Positions 39,335 through 52,970 of a stretch of DNA of 64,000 nt are shown here, piece after piece (the first letter of the stretch is position 1; each line of letters starts with the position of its first letter). The stretch spans positions 186,001-250,000 of the forward strand of contig VXBP01003622.1 of NCBI GenBank assembly GCA_013400115.1, written 5' to 3'. The translations under genes were made by a program, and so were the position numbers. The notes under the pieces are model-generated. The model had not been told where the DNA came from and did not search any database. It saw nothing but the letters and a program-made list of their open reading frames with translations. The DNA is from Rhinopomastus cyanomelas (Eukaryota; Chordata; Aves; Bucerotiformes; Rhinopomastidae).

Positions 39335-41897
39335 GTAAGATGTGCTTAGTCTTCTGTGTTTGTGCTACTTGGAGAATGGTTTAATTACATAAGGAAGAGG
39401 TTATGCGTTGTGATAAATGGTGGAGTTCTGTTAAAAATTGGTTGTGTCATCACTGCTTCATTTACTTTAAGGTGCTTTGCAGTGAGACTCTGGGTGCTAA
39501 TGCTGTATTTTTCCACAGACATCTCTCCCACATTGTTTTAATAGAAATTTCCAAATAACCTTTGCAAAATGTCAAAAACATGAACAACATTTCTTCAAAG
39601 CAGTAAGGCGTTGCATTCAGGGTGAAACCAGCTGCTCTACCAACACAGGTTGTAGACGAGGGATATACAGCTCCACCGCTCTCTCGAGACCGGGGGACTT
39701 GTCCCCCACTTCCAGCCTGTGCAGAGGTGAGATCTGCTGGGTCTCAGGGAGGAAAGTGAGACGCAGGGATAAGCAATCTCAAGTAAAGTCCAAAGCCATC
39801 TGTTAATTTGGTATAAATCAAGTCACAAAAGGTCATATTTTATCAGCTATACTGAGAGTGAAGCTGGAAGTGGAGTTTAGTGTTGTTCTCTCTTCATGAG
39901 GCCTTTCCCCGGGGAGTTATTAAGTGCAGGATCCAGCTCCTTTCAAGCTGTGATGACAGACAGCAGCTCCGTGTTACAGTGGCCTTTGGAGCCGCTGCCT
40001 TGTTTGATGTTGCTAAGTTTCATGGACAGAATTAAGATACCCAAAATGTTGGATTGACCTCAGCCTGTCAAATACTTGCGCTTGTAGCCTCAAGGTGTTA
40101 TAAGTTTCCTTGTCATATTCTGCAATTTCCATCATTGGTCTAGGATTAAATCTGCAGCTAATTACAATCTACAAAACAAACATTCAAAGCCACCTCCAAG
40201 GCACTGAAGAAGCATGCTGCCTGGAAAAGTGAAAGAACCCAGTTACATTTTTCTTGACTTTATTCTAGATATTATTTCTAGAAGGAGTCTTTCAGAGTAG
40301 CATGGGAACTAATCTGAAAGGTCAGCTATTGCATTCCTACAGAAAACATTAGGCGCTTGTCTTGAAGTCTAAGGCTGTGCGTAGAAAGTAAAAGAAAATA
40401 AGCTAGAAATCATCTCCTCTCCTTTCTCTGGCATGTCTGGGCCACCTCAAATACTTACCTTGAGGGTAACAGGAGATAGGGGGTTTTAGACTACCTGTGA
40501 TGAGTTTCCACAAAATCTAGTTATCTGGAGAAATCCATTCTTCCTGCTCTAAAGCCAGGAGAGGGATTTCCCTGTTGGGGCTGTCAGTTTCGTGGTCCCA
40601 CCATGCTTGCTCTCTCATGATACCTCCTTAGAGCTTGTTAGGATGGAGACAGTGGGACTTGACTCTGCAGAGCAATGTCAAAACACGAGAGGTTATGAGC
40701 ACAAGGCAATGGGAAAAGAGAAATTCTCCTTTCAGAGAGAGGTCTCTTTGGCCACGGTAAAGGGGGTTTTTTTACAGTAATTGAGACAGTTTTTTCTTAG
40801 ATAAAGCAACCAGAAGAAAACTCCATCTTTTCATGTAATGGTCTGTGATCTTCTCTGTTTCACAGGGATGTTTTGGTGGTCAGTCCATGAAAGACTGGGT
40901 GGCATGCATATGAATCATAATACAGGCTGGAGAAGTTTGATTAAAACTGTGTGGGCACGTGCAGTAGTGCCAGCACATGCACTGGTGCCTCTCCAGCAGC
41001 CATTCTGGCATGTAAGAACAGGTAACTGAGAACAGAGCAACACTGTCTTTCGGGGACATCTTTCCCTAACTAAAGCAACCCAAGCTGCTGGACCACAGCA
41101 GCTCTGGGACCACCCTGATGCTTATGTCACAGTGGTCTGCTCAGGCTCAGTAATGCTAAGAAAGATCAGGTGCTGCAGATTAAGGCACCTCAAGAATCTT
41201 TGTAGTTAAAAATCTGCAACGATTGCTAATGAGCTTGAGGGCACTAGGAGAGCTAGATTTAGTCTAGATTTAGGCTAGTTGGATCCAAACATGAATCCAG
41301 CTGTCAAATTCCCAAACTAATGACAAGATTTTTGTGGATGTAGTGAACATTTAGACACCTGCACATGGACATCCAAGTAGAGGTGCTATACTCTGAATTT
41401 GAATCATGGGCAAAAGGTCTTAAGAGAGAGTGAAGGGATGAACTGGAAGATCTTTGCACTGACAGTAAAGCTATTTACACCACCAAAAGCCCTCTGGAAG
41501 TGTCTCACTCTGTCTGTGTTAACCATTACCTGAACATGGAGTCTGTAATGAGGCTCAAAGGTAACAGAAATAAATTCCAGCAATCTTGGTGTTTTCCAAA
41601 GATGGAAGATACTGCCTGAAAAGGCCTTAAAACTCTCCTAAACCTTTTCCTTCTTTAGAGATGTAGAAAAGCCCTGTTTTCCCCCATATACTTGTTGCTA
41701 CATTACGGACTTCTCACATCAGCCACGGCTCACACATAGACAGCCCACCAAAATGCCTTAAAAATGTTAAATGACAACATTCTCCTTTGAACTGATTGCA
41801 GATGATGAAGTGCCTCTGGACTTTTCATCTGGAAGCTGCCAGAGGGTGTGAAAAGACTTTGCGTATTATGTATATGTTGATCCTAGAAGCAAAATAT

Positions 41898-41930
41898 TGT
41901 ATATATATAGATACACACACACGCGCGTGT
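41898..41930. repeat. (TA)n(CA)n(CG)n alternating purine-pyrimidine tract
   Basis: A TA run is followed by atacacacacacgcgcgtgt (41911-41930), 20 bases of unbroken purine-pyrimidine alternation that end in the perfect 12-base palindrome acacgcgcgtgt. Such sequence can adopt the Z form under negative supercoiling. As an intronic microsatellite it is otherwise unremarkable. Confidence 0.8.
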
Positions 41931-44900
41931 TTGTAAGTGGCATTTTCACAGAAGCAAGTTCTTTGAAGTAACTTTGTTAGTTTATGAGACTGCTCTTGCA
42001 AAAGAATTGTGAGTAGATCCCTTAGGTCTGCACATCTACTTCCTACAATTCAGTGCACCAGCTTCTGCTCTCAGTTAAAAGCAAGTCAGTTACGGAAGTT
42101 AGAGCAGGGTGTCTGAAGATGGTGAATATGTTTGCCAAGGCCCATCTACAGCATGCAGTGAGCTGCTGGCTGGAGGAAGCTGAATGGGATTGGATTGGCT
42201 GGTCCTGGCTCAGGTGTGGGGTGGCTCTGCCAGGTGTCTGGGAGCCAGGCATAGCCATTCTGATGCAGCGCAAGAGGTTTCAGACGTGGTGCTGGTGTCT
42301 CTGCATGCCACCACCATGCTCTGTGATGTGCCAGCATGCTCAGGGGTGGCTTTTGTGTTTATTTCGGTGCCACGTTCTGCCCTTGTTTAGCAAACCCTCT
42401 GTTTTTTGAGGTTTATGTATCTGCTAGCCACCTGCAACAGACACACAGTACAGCTTTTCAGGTCCAATGCCTAAAAAGCATCTTCCTGTAAAGGAATGAT
42501 TTTCCCCATTTTCTATTTCACTTCCCATGGCGTATGTGCTTAATTATTGTGCGTGAAGCCACATCACCCATAGGCGTGTGCTTATCAGAGCAGATTTGCT
42601 CTGAGACCCAAATCATCATCATTATTCATAATTATCTTCACTGCCTGATCTGGAGACAGACAGGACAAAGGAGATATCATTAACTGAGTCACCCGCTAGA
42701 TATTGTAACAGAGGTATAAATCCAAGTTCACATAAGCCTTGTGCCTGACAGTAATGCATCTCTAATCAGTGGCAGATTTCTGAAACTTCCTTGACTTTCA
42801 GACCAACAAAATTATTTCTCTGTGTCTTCTTTCTTTGCTTCCACCTCATTTAATTTTGTCTATGTCCATATCATCTTTGCCTGGATCCTTTCACTATACC
42901 ATTTGGTCTTGGAAAGATCTCTTTTTCAGCAAACCTGCTCCTGATCCTGTTTGGGTTTTCTGTTCCATAGCCGAGTCTGTGTCTGGTTTGAAATGTTTGT
43001 GCATATAATCCTTTTTGGTAGAATTGGATAAGTAAAAGTAACAGCAGCACTATCAGTGCAGACCTCTATGTTTTGCAGCACTGTAAAACCAAAAGCATCT
43101 TTTATCACTTTCCCTTAACATTACAAGACCAGCTCCACAGCAGCAGCACATAAGTGATAGCAAATGGTGAGGGCTGCACAAATTCCACTTCCACCTTCGT
43201 ACTCTTCCTATCCTTTGTTTCAGAGCTTTCCCGCTTTTGGGTGGCGCATTGTTGTGGAGCTTGCTGGGGCTTTGCTTGTTCCTTGCCTAGCAACATGAGT
43301 GCAGAGACAACTGAAGCTTGGCTCTATGGCAAAACGCAAAATTCTGTATGGTATTGACCACAGTCCTGGGAAACATGGCTCATACAGAACACAATGGCTG
43401 GCCAATGCAGCTGATTCATTTAGCGCATTATTCCAGATGTCTTTCACCAACTTTTGTACACGTACAATGTCTCAGATGTGATGCCAGTGGTTTTGGCTGT
43501 GTCACGGATTTCTTGATCTGTGCTTGGATCAAGGTGTGCACAGCTTCAGCTGTAAGAGGCAGTAAATTACATTTCTAACTAGTACTGACGTTTATGAATA
43601 AAGTTTTTAAAATAATCATTGGCAGAATCTGATGGAGAAATGCTCTTTTGTTTCTTCAAGAGTGACTGTATGTGCATGAGCTCAGGAACTAGTGGAGTAG
43701 CAAAGTATGTTGCAGTGGAAAGATGTCTTGACCACCTGATGCAGTCATTTGAGGTAGTGAAGGCCAGTACATCCATGACCTTACCTTATTTCCCTGTTTC
43801 TTCTCATGGTTACAAGGAGGAGTGCCATCTCAAATCCATCTTATTAACTCTTAGATTCTGTGAAATCTCTGCAGAATTTTGAAACCACCCTCATTATTTC
43901 TTCAAGAACCATGGTTGCTGTCAACCTTTTCTGACAAATATCAGTGATTAGACTTGATTCCTGCACTTGTAATATCTTCTGGTAGGATCCACCCTAAGAG
44001 ACCGTACCAAAAGGTATCTTGTTAAAAAAGGAAGCTGTGGGTTCCCAACAGAGTCTTTGAGCTTACCGTGTTCTGCTAAGTTGTCTCAAATTGCATCCCA
44101 GTTACTGAAGCGCAAAGCACCAAGACACATCTGTGGCCACTACAGTGGCAATGTACTGGTCACAGAGATCCTCTGTGCTAGCGACAGATGAGGTGCAAGG
44201 AACAGTGAGTGCTTACTGCAGCCAAGGACTTATTTCTCAAGGGCATGGAGCTCTTCACTGAGCACGGAGGTCTAGCTCTTCAGCTGTTTAAGGCTTTATT
44301 TCTGCTTTCTGCTCCCTGCGGATATATATTCCAGCACCATGTTGTGAATTGTACCTATCTTCAACTTCAATTAAATTCATGAATGCAATATTGCAAACAC
44401 AGCCGTCCTCTGAAGCCAAGAAGATACCGAGGAATTTTAGAGAGCCTTTTTTTTTTTCTCTGTTACATGCTGTTGGCTCCTGCAGCACACTGAAGTATTT
44501 ATGGTGTGGTATCTGATGACGTTACTTGTAATGGAGGCTTCAGGAGTTGTCTAAATCACCCAAAATATGTTTTCATGGCCATGTGAAGTATAGATAGATC
44601 CTTTTCTGAGAGCCAGCTCATAGGGCTGTAGAGCCCTGGAGTTGAACTTCCCTATGCCCCTATGCTTCAATGTAACGCATATATATAATTGATGGCGTAC
44701 CTGGGACCTGAGGATGGAAATGTGTGAGATTAAAATTGTGTTCCTTAGCAGGCAATGCCAAATAAGATCATGTTTAATGCCTGTGCTAAGGAAAAATCCA
44801 TATTATTTCATTCTCCTGGACAGAAATTGGTTTTTGCTTAAAGGGAAGAAGAATATTGCTATTACATTTATAATTAATGACAACCTAATCTAAGATTTGT

Positions 44901-45361
44901 ACAAGCAGATTTAAACTCAGCTCTTATTTTGACACATATAAAATTTTATCATTAACATCTTTATATTCCTGACTGACACATGGCTAATAGTATTGTAGTA
45001 GATTAAATCTTGAAGCAAGAGAGATGAATGTATCTACAATATTACACAGGTGATTTTTCATATTCTGCTGTTTCATATGTCTTCCCCTTTATCAGAAACC
45101 TGCCCTTGTGCTCATTTGAGTTGATTATAACAAATAGATAGCAATTATCTTGCTGGAAGGACTTCTGTGTTTTCCTTTCAACATGGTCACCTAGCCAGGA
45201 CTTCCAGCTGCACTCATAGTGTTTCCTGTGCCTTTTCACCTTGAAAGGCACTTTTTGTTTAAAGCAGTACTTGATAAACATGTGATTGCAAAAATATATT
45301 ACATTAATGAATGTTCCAAATAACCAACTGTTAGTAATTTATTACTTATGTAGTCTTTTAT

Positions 45362-46543
45362 GAGGACATAACCAGGTGGCTAGATGATGGCAAAGCAGTG
45401 AATGTGGTCTATCTTTACTTCAGTACGACATTTGTCACAGTCTCACACAGCATCCTCGCAGCCAAACTGAGGCAGTGTGGTCTGGACAATTGGCTAGTGA
45501 GGTGGATTGTGAACTGGCTGCAGGATAGAAGCCAGAGACTAGTGGTCAGTAGTACAGAGTCTAGTTGGAAGCCTGTATTTAGTGGAGTCCCCCAAGGGTC
45601 GATACTGGGACCAGTCCTATTCAATCTATTGATTAACAACTTGGTTGAGGGATTAGGGTGCACTGACACAAAGCTGGGAGGAGTGGCCGACACGCCACCA
45701 GGCTGTGCTGCCATTCAGTGGGACCTGGACAGGCTGGAGAGCTGGGCAGGGAAAAATTTAATGAACTATAACAAGGGCACGTGTAGAGTCTTGCATGTGG
45801 GCAAGAACAACCCCAGATACCAGTATAGGTTCAGGACTGACCTGTTGGAGAGCAGTGTATGAGAAACGGATGTGGGGGTCCAGCTGGCCAGCAGGATGAC
45901 CATGAGCCAGCAATGTGCTCTTGTGGCCAAGAAGGCCAACAGCATCCTGGAATGGATCAGAAGGGGGATGGTTATCAGATCAAGAGAGGTTCTTCTACCC
46001 CTCTGTACTCTGCCCTGGTGAGACCACACCTGGAGCATTGTGTCCAATTCTGGACCCCTCAGTTGGAGAAGGACACTGAACTGCTGGAGAGAGTCCAGTG
46101 CAGAGACAAAGATAATGACGGAAATGGAACACCCCCCCTTATAAGGAGAGGCTGAGGGAGCTGGGTCTCTTTAGCTTGGAAGAGAGGAGACTGAGGGGTG
46201 ACCTCATTTATGTTTATAAATATGTGAAGGGTGGGTGTCAGAAGGATGGAGACGGGCTCTTCTCCATGTTATCTAGTTGACAGGATAAGGAGCAATGGGT
46301 GTAAGCTAAAACACAGGAGCTTCCTTATAAGTAAGAGAAGGAACTTCATCACAGTGAGGGTGACAGAGCACTGGAACAGGCTGCCCAGGGAGGTTGTGGA
46401 GTCTCCTTTTCTGGAGATGTTTAAAACCTGCCTGGAAATGTTCCTGTCCAACTTGGTTTAGGTGATCCTGCTGTTGCAGGGGGATGGGACTATATGATCT
46501 TTCGAGGTCCCTTCCAATCCCTAATGTTTTGTGATTCTGTGAT
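45362..46543 (+). repeat. CR1 LINE, 1.2 kb, with broken reverse-transcriptase remnant
   Basis: A 5'-truncated CR1 in the same direction as PTPRG. It starts inside ORF2 ('accaggtggctagatgatggcaaagcag') and ends with a 'tttcgaggtcccttccaatccctaatg...gattctgtga' tail. The frame 45398-45862 shows the motif A region degraded to VYLYFSTTFVTVSH, an intact motif B region SGVPQGSILGPVLFNLLIN, then ...GCTDTKLGGVADTP. The FADD catalytic box expected before TKLGG is missing; a short in-frame deletion has removed it. A stop follows at 45860, with frameshifts beyond. The terminal part (46140-46460) carries the EERLRELGLF-type ORF2 end and the 3' UTR. It is an inactive copy of retrotransposon origin and encodes no host protein. 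Confidence 0.95.
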
Positions 46544-49500
46544 TTATTTATATTTTGTCTTAATTATTGAGGTCAGTGACTTCAGGAGAATGCCAAACTT
46601 AAAGGGCTTTAGAAGGAGTTTGATCTTCTGGAATGAAACCCACCATATTACCTCTTCAATATTGAGCAGATGTAATCACCCCAGAAAGGAGAAACCTTCT
46701 CTGTACTAAAGGGGTTTTTTAATTACTTTATCATAAACTAAGTGAAACTTACACTGTGCAAATGAAACTATTCTTATAATTCTGGCCATTATACACAAAG
46801 CAGTGTGAGCAACCAGAAAAATTAATCATTCCAAGTGAAAAGCAATGGCTTCCGCTGTGTTCTTATCTCAAATGGTTAAGTAAGGAAGGCCAATATGCTG
46901 CAGAATTAAAGACTCTGACTGTATAAATGTGTGTAATTTAAATGCATTAAGTCTAAAATGAAGACATTTGGGCACTACCCATTTTTACGTGTGGAATTAC
47001 TTGTGGAGTCCAGTATTCGTGTGAGTAAGGGTAGGACATGGCTGTGGAGTTGCCTACTCAAATGTTTCAGATTAGGTCAGTGCCAAAATTTGGTCTGTGC
47101 GTGGAGTTTCTGACCCCTGCACATGTGTACACTTTGGAGTATACACTCAGTCTGTAGGTCAGATAATCTCTAGGCTGTGTGTTGTGTGTGCTTTCATATT
47201 GCTTGGGACAGCTACATGGATCCCATTTCAGTCTGGGCTGTGAGCACCCCACTGCTGCAAATTAGTCTATTGGAGCTGCACTCTGTGGCTACAGAGCTGC
47301 ATGTGCAGGCAAGCTTTTGCCACAGCTTTGCAGCGTGCACTCTGGCACATACTGCAGCTTATGGAAGGGCCGTTAGACTCAGTATTGTGCATCCTAAATA
47401 TCAATGCTAGGTATTCCAGCTGCTTGCAGAATTTTTTCATCCCTCTTTGTAAAAAAATCCATGAACTCCACTGACTGTGGTTAACAGTCAACCAGATACA
47501 TTTTTAAAACCCTGGGACTGCATACAGTGCTCTCACCAACAGTGGAGAATACGAGGGCGGAAGATGAATCGACATCCCCATGCTGAGCGCCGCTGGGAAC
47601 AGGAAGGTGCTTGTTTGCTATGGATTTGTGACATCATTTGTCAGATATGTTATTCTTCAGTGAGTTGAGGTCAAATCCATCCTACTATCCACCTGCTAGT
47701 GGATATTTCTTTCCAATTGGGAAAACTTTTCTGCAGAAAACTGGATCTGAGGATATGCTGTTGGGAGTGTGCTGTCCAGGACTGCTGTCACTAAGTGTCT
47801 CTGTCTTCGTGATTGGCATAAGCCTGGTAAGGTTTATGCTGTCTTCAGAAAGGGCAATTTCCTTGTCACTCTCGTATTTACTTATTTATAACAGTAAGTG
47901 GAATCAGACCATCTATCCCACTGAGAACTAATACTTCTTCCCCTCCCCCAGAAATCATTTAATTAGATTCTTATATTCATCAGCCAGAGCTGCAGACTGA
48001 TTCCTTTCACTGCTCAGCCCCACAGGCAGGGAGAAGGGAGTGGGAGAATCCCCTCATCCTTTGGCTGAAGCCAGCTGTGAAGAGCATGGTGAGAATTGAT
48101 GGAGGTGCTTCTTAGATGCAGATTGCTGAGCAGTGCAGTGAGTGGCTGCTGTTGGAGCAGATGGGCCCAGCCACGTGACAGCTATGGCACATGAATCCAG
48201 GTGGCTTTGCAAATGAAAGTGACTAGCAAACAAATGGAATAAGCTTTTAATGTGAAAGTAAGGCAGTGAGGTACATGGACTACATTGGATTTAGTAGACT
48301 GGGTAAGATAATAGCTGGAAAACAGCAAGCACTTACAAACAGAATTAAAGACATGGCAGAGTTTTCTACCAAGGTTACTTCTTATGTGTCAAACATCTGG
48401 TCTTCAGAAACACCAAAACTCAAAACTAGAGAAAGGAAATATGAGAAAGCACTTTGGTTCTGACCTTCTGGATTAATTCCTGACCCCAAGCCATCTATTC
48501 CAATCCAATGCCACTGAACTATCCAGTGAGCTCTCAGGCTATAAATGAATCAAAATGAATCTGAGATCTTATTATCTGGAAATGCCATCTCTGATATGAT
48601 ATCCCATTTTTCTTTCAAAATTGGCCCCTATTGCTTTAACATTATATAGGCAGCTTATTAAGTGGGAGATGGGGGAAAATTCTTCCTGGTAGGTTTGCTA
48701 ATTATCCAAACTTTAAAGGTAACCCTGTTCAAACTTTATTGCTTCTACACACTTTGGGCTTCTTTTGCAGGTGTCTGTCTTCTGAAGGAACGTATTAAGC
48801 ATTCTGCATTGCTGACATTTCTTAAAAGTGAAGTCCGAGTGAAGCTTTTCCTCTACAATAGTTTTTTGAAACAAATGTGATTTTTTTTTTTTACATTCTC
48901 CCTTTGTGTCAGGAAATGGGCTCCATTGTGGTTCCCTTCGGTTTGTGTTTTCAAAACTCCTCTCAGGGGCTTGTATTGGGCCAGCAAGTGAAGATGGGAA
49001 CTCCACCAACATGTTAAATATGTAGCATAGTGATGAAGCATAACCCTATCTGTCAGCTTTAGTAGTGTCTGATAATAATTATATTCTTTATAATAACTTA
49101 TTAATAATTTGAATTAAATTTATACCATTATTTTTAAGTTCTGGAGACTTTTAACCCTGTTCATCTAAGATTCCTTGTTTTTCTGCATAATAAAAAGGGT
49201 TAGTGTTGTGCCAGATTCAGCTCGTATTTTGTAGTGATATAAATCCAGAATCACTTTATTGACACTGATAAAACAGATGGCTAAACCCAAGCTAGACAGA
49301 ACCATAATATCTACAATGTTAGAGGTATGTTATTAACAAGTTCCCTCTTCTCTTTAAATAATATGTGGGTCTTGCAACGTATAAGCATCATAGTGACTGT
49401 CAAATGTTGCTGTGGGTTTTGGATGGGAAAAAGTATATGGTGCAAAAGGGAATATGCACAGAAGAACTATGAAAGCTCCTAATTAGCTATTATAGGATTC

Positions 49501-52500
49501 CATTAATCTCTTCAATCGACTGAAAGAATTATAGTCATTGAAGTCCATTTGTCTTAAGATGGGAAGAAGACTTAACTAAAGCCTTTGGAGTGACGATAGT
49601 ACTACGAGAAGCATATTCTGTACATCTAGCTACCTCTGTTGGTTTTCTTGGAGAAGGTCACAGCCATTTTCAGATAACGTCAGAGCAAATATCAGTCAAG
49701 AGTTCTGGGTATATTGGTACTATTTTATCAGAGATCTGACAAGCTGCCAGTGGCTAAGCAGACATATACCCAGCTACATTAGTCTGTGCTCCTGGGTGAG
49801 AGTTCAGAGTTGGAGGTCACAAACAGAAAAATACATTCCCAAATTACTCGAACACTTTTCTGTTTCACTGATTAGTGTAATAGACTGTGGCTTAAGCACA
49901 GCTGCTTTCATGTGGCTATCAGCAGGGGAACAAGATGGGCTGTGAGCTACCTGTCCCCTCAGGCTGCCCATGTCCTTCCAGAGGTGGCCTCTGCCTGGCT
50001 TCTGCATAGTGGCTACCAGGCCTTGCGTGTCAGTAGGATCATGTTATCCCAGCATTTTGAAAGCTGGAAGTCATAATATTTTTTCTGAGGTTCTAATGTT
50101 AGTGGGTTTGATTTTGATCTTCCTGATATGAAACAATTAAATTTGCTCCAACATGGCTTTCCTCATTATGGGCAGCTTCAGCAGTGTAAGCTCCCTCATG
50201 TCCAGTGAGCTCATATGTCGGTAGTGCTTCCTGTTTAATTTATTTAACATTTAATTGTTGCCTGTGCTATCAGATGGGCTAAGGAACTGTGTTGGATTGA
50301 GGCTTCTAGATCGGAAGGGAAAATGCAGAGGAGGAAAAAGGGAGGAGAAACAGAAAGGGTTAGAGAACAGCAGAATTAGCAGTGGAGACATACTGCCACC
50401 ATGCAGTGATGATGATAAAAGAAAACTAACCATATTTTGCCATGGATCTTTGGTGCAGACCCATCCTTGAAATTGGTGGGAATTCAATGGACCAGAGAGC
50501 ATGTTATCTCTAATGTATTTTTTGGCTCACAGATCACAATTAAAATTAAATTCTGCCTTCTGCAAAATTAAATTGGACATACTAGGTATGCGGCAGTAAA
50601 TCCTTGATCTCGGCTGGTCTCGGTTGATTTAGACTACTCAAGAAAAGGAAAAACCACCAAAATAAGCAAATGATAACTATGGAACTTTTCTTGTGAGAGT
50701 ATGTAAAGTTGCTATCATAGCACAAGTTGTTTACAAAGAAATCTAGGGCTACAGCTTACTTTTCAGGAGAGGAAAGTTTGTTTTACAGGCTCTTGCTGCT
50801 GACTGCTCTTTCCATAGATCATTCCATTGAAGTGTCTTGGCTGCAGAAATATTAATACAAATGTTGTTAAGAGATTATGATAGTCTCACTAGTACATAGA
50901 ATAAATGTTATGAGTTCAATATTTTAAAGTGCCAGCATTTCTGCATGGTGCAGCTTTTTGCTACGATAAGCATACACTTGTCAAATGTTTTGAATTCTGT
51001 ATTATTCAGTAAATGAGCATGCGGTTAATTAAAGTAGCATTGCTATACTGGGAGGTGACCAGATTGCAAACATATCTCTAACAATTGGCTCTTGTAATTA
51101 AAATACAAGAGAGATGATTGAAATCGGAAAATGCCAATAGCTGCGGAAAGCCACCTCAAAGTGTTACCTGGTAAAATAAGAGTAGAGAAGTAATGACGTG
51201 GTCAATATTAACTGACATCAGCAGGAAAGAAATCAGATTGTCAGGGATCTATAAAATTCTTGCCAAAGAATTTGCACATACAGATCTTCATACCCTTTGC
51301 GAAGAAAAGCATATGTGACAGCTTAGAGGTTGTAGCTGCCAAAGATCTTTCACTCTGAATACAGTAAATGTCACATCTATTTATTTATCGTTAAATTTTG
51401 CTAAGTATCTGTAGAAATATTTGGATTTTTTCTATCATAATGTAGATGTTTAAAAGGAAAAGAATCCAGATTATAATGCAGCTGTAGCACCAAACCATAT
51501 GGTTCCTAAATGGGAGCAAAAATACACCATTGAATTACTGGGAGTAAACATAAACTGGATGCCATCTTCAGAAGAATATTAAGTGGAATATATAAATACC
51601 AGAGGATTGCCACAAAATCATGCCCGATGGCTACTATTGTCTATGCAATAGATTATTTCACACGCAGAAAGTAATCACAGTTGTATAGCAATTTACATCT
51701 TCTGAATGCCAGGCTGAAAATATTAACTAATGGATCTTGGCAGGCACAGGGCTTCACCAACTGCTTTGGTGGTTATAACAACATCTAGTTCTTTTCTGAG
51801 GGAAAGGGAAATAAGGCAGCCATCCTACAGCCCAGCTTTATTAGAGTCTGTCCAGAGTCCCAGGTGCTTGAAACAGTCTTGTTTGTCTTTAATTCAATTC
51901 AAGCCTGAATTCTTTCTTTTAAGAAAATGGCTGTGGGTGATTTATTGGTGTATTGGGTGGAATTTGCACTGTGCTGAGCAAGAACAAATGGTCCAGTGCA
52001 ATACATATTCAATGTTATGAATAGTGTCTGGCATGAGAGAGAACTCAAATTAGTGTGGGTGTTGTGTTGCCTGTTCTTTTGCTCAGAGACAATTTCATGG
52101 TAAGTCCATTTGGATTTTACATCATTGTGCAAATAGGAAAAAATTAATAACTTGGAGAAGAAAAGCCTGTGTCTCTGCTCAGCCTGGTAAAAACTTTCTG
52201 GGGGCAATTGTCAAGTGTACTGTCATATTTTGCGTCTCTTCTGTTCTTTTTATACAATGTGGATGGAAAGGAGGCTTCTTCATTCCACCCACAGCCACCT
52301 TCAAACGTGAACAAGAACTGAATGATCCCTGAACTTCAATTGGATGGTGTAAATGAGCATCCCAGGGAATAGACTCACAGCATTCATAATTGTAGTGCTT
52401 AGAATTAGAAATATAATATGAAGAGTTCACCTCAAAATTGTCAGATTCATCAGGATTTCTTATTACTGCATGTTGAACTAGCTCCTGGGAACTCAGATCT

Positions 52501-52584
52501 AAGCGGTATTGAATGAAGACTTTATCTCATGAAATTTTATGTGTAAGACAAATAGCAACTGTGAATATCTCTTTCTTTCTACAG

Positions 52585-52676
52585 ATGATATGGAAGCAAT
52601 TCCAGTCAAGCAGTTTGTTAAACACATCAGTGAGCTGTATTCTGATAACCAGCATGGGTTCTCAGAAGATTTTGAG
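52585..52676 (+). CDS. PTPRG: PTPRG exon: start of phosphatase domain D1 (helix-turn-helix wedge)
   Basis: A 92-base exon flanked by tttctttctacag and gtatga. With the G from the previous exon it reads DDMEAIPVKQFVKHISELYS DNQHGFSEDFE and ends on a complete codon (phase 0). This is the N-terminal helical 'wedge' of receptor phosphatase domain D1, with the DF/GF-S-x-DFE phrase typical of the family. It packs against the catalytic core and takes part in domain orientation in receptor PTPs. It differs from the mammalian sequence I recall only at a few positions (for example Ser for Gly after KHI, Asp for Asn after YS). The donor gtatga is weaker than the others in this gene. Confidence 0.96.
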
Positions 52677-52844
52677 GTATGATTTCACAATCAAGCAATA
52701 AAATGTGATTTTCTTAATGGTAATTAAGAAAACATGTGTGACATCTTTGTCATGCTGTTGTGTCAGGTAAATGTGATGCTCAGATACATCATAAAAAATG
52801 AGGAAATAACAATTTCCCGCCAAATATGAGCAATGTGTAAATTA

Positions 52845-52970
52845 TCATTATGGTTGGAAGAGACCTCCAAGATCCAGCCATCAACCCAACACCACCCTGC
52901 CCACTAAACCATGTTTCCCAGTGCCACATCTACATGTTTCTAGAAAATCTCCACCACATTCCTGGACAAA
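52845..52970 (-). repeat. CR1 LINE 3' end, host copy of a nested insertion (left part)
   Basis: 'tcattatggttggaagagacctccaagatc...ccatcaacccaac...ccactaaaccatgtttcccagtgccacatctacatg...ccaccacattcctggac' is the antisense 3' end of a CR1 of the same subfamily as 2122-2334. It breaks at 'cctggac'. The expected continuation 'agcctgttccaat' reappears at 53282 after the N, so this copy is split by the plus-strand CR1 piece between them. Confidence 0.88.

Larger units (their letters stand above)
39335..52584 (+). other. PTPRG: PTPRG intron, phase 1 (13.3 kb)
   Basis: Donor gtaaga, acceptor ctctttctttctacag with a strong pyrimidine tract. It contains an alternating purine-pyrimidine repeat (41898-41930), a T run at 44447-44458, a 1.2 kb decayed CR1 (45362-46543) and a T run at 48881-48892. 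The stretches 39340-41890, 41935-45350 and 46550-52560 show no other exon or repeat that I can support. Confidence 0.85.

Noticed and set aside
45398..45862. Reverse-transcriptase-like frame as a possible host or viral gene
   Set aside because: The motifs and flanks are CR1 LINE; no LTR, primer-binding site, gag or env is present, and the frame is broken.
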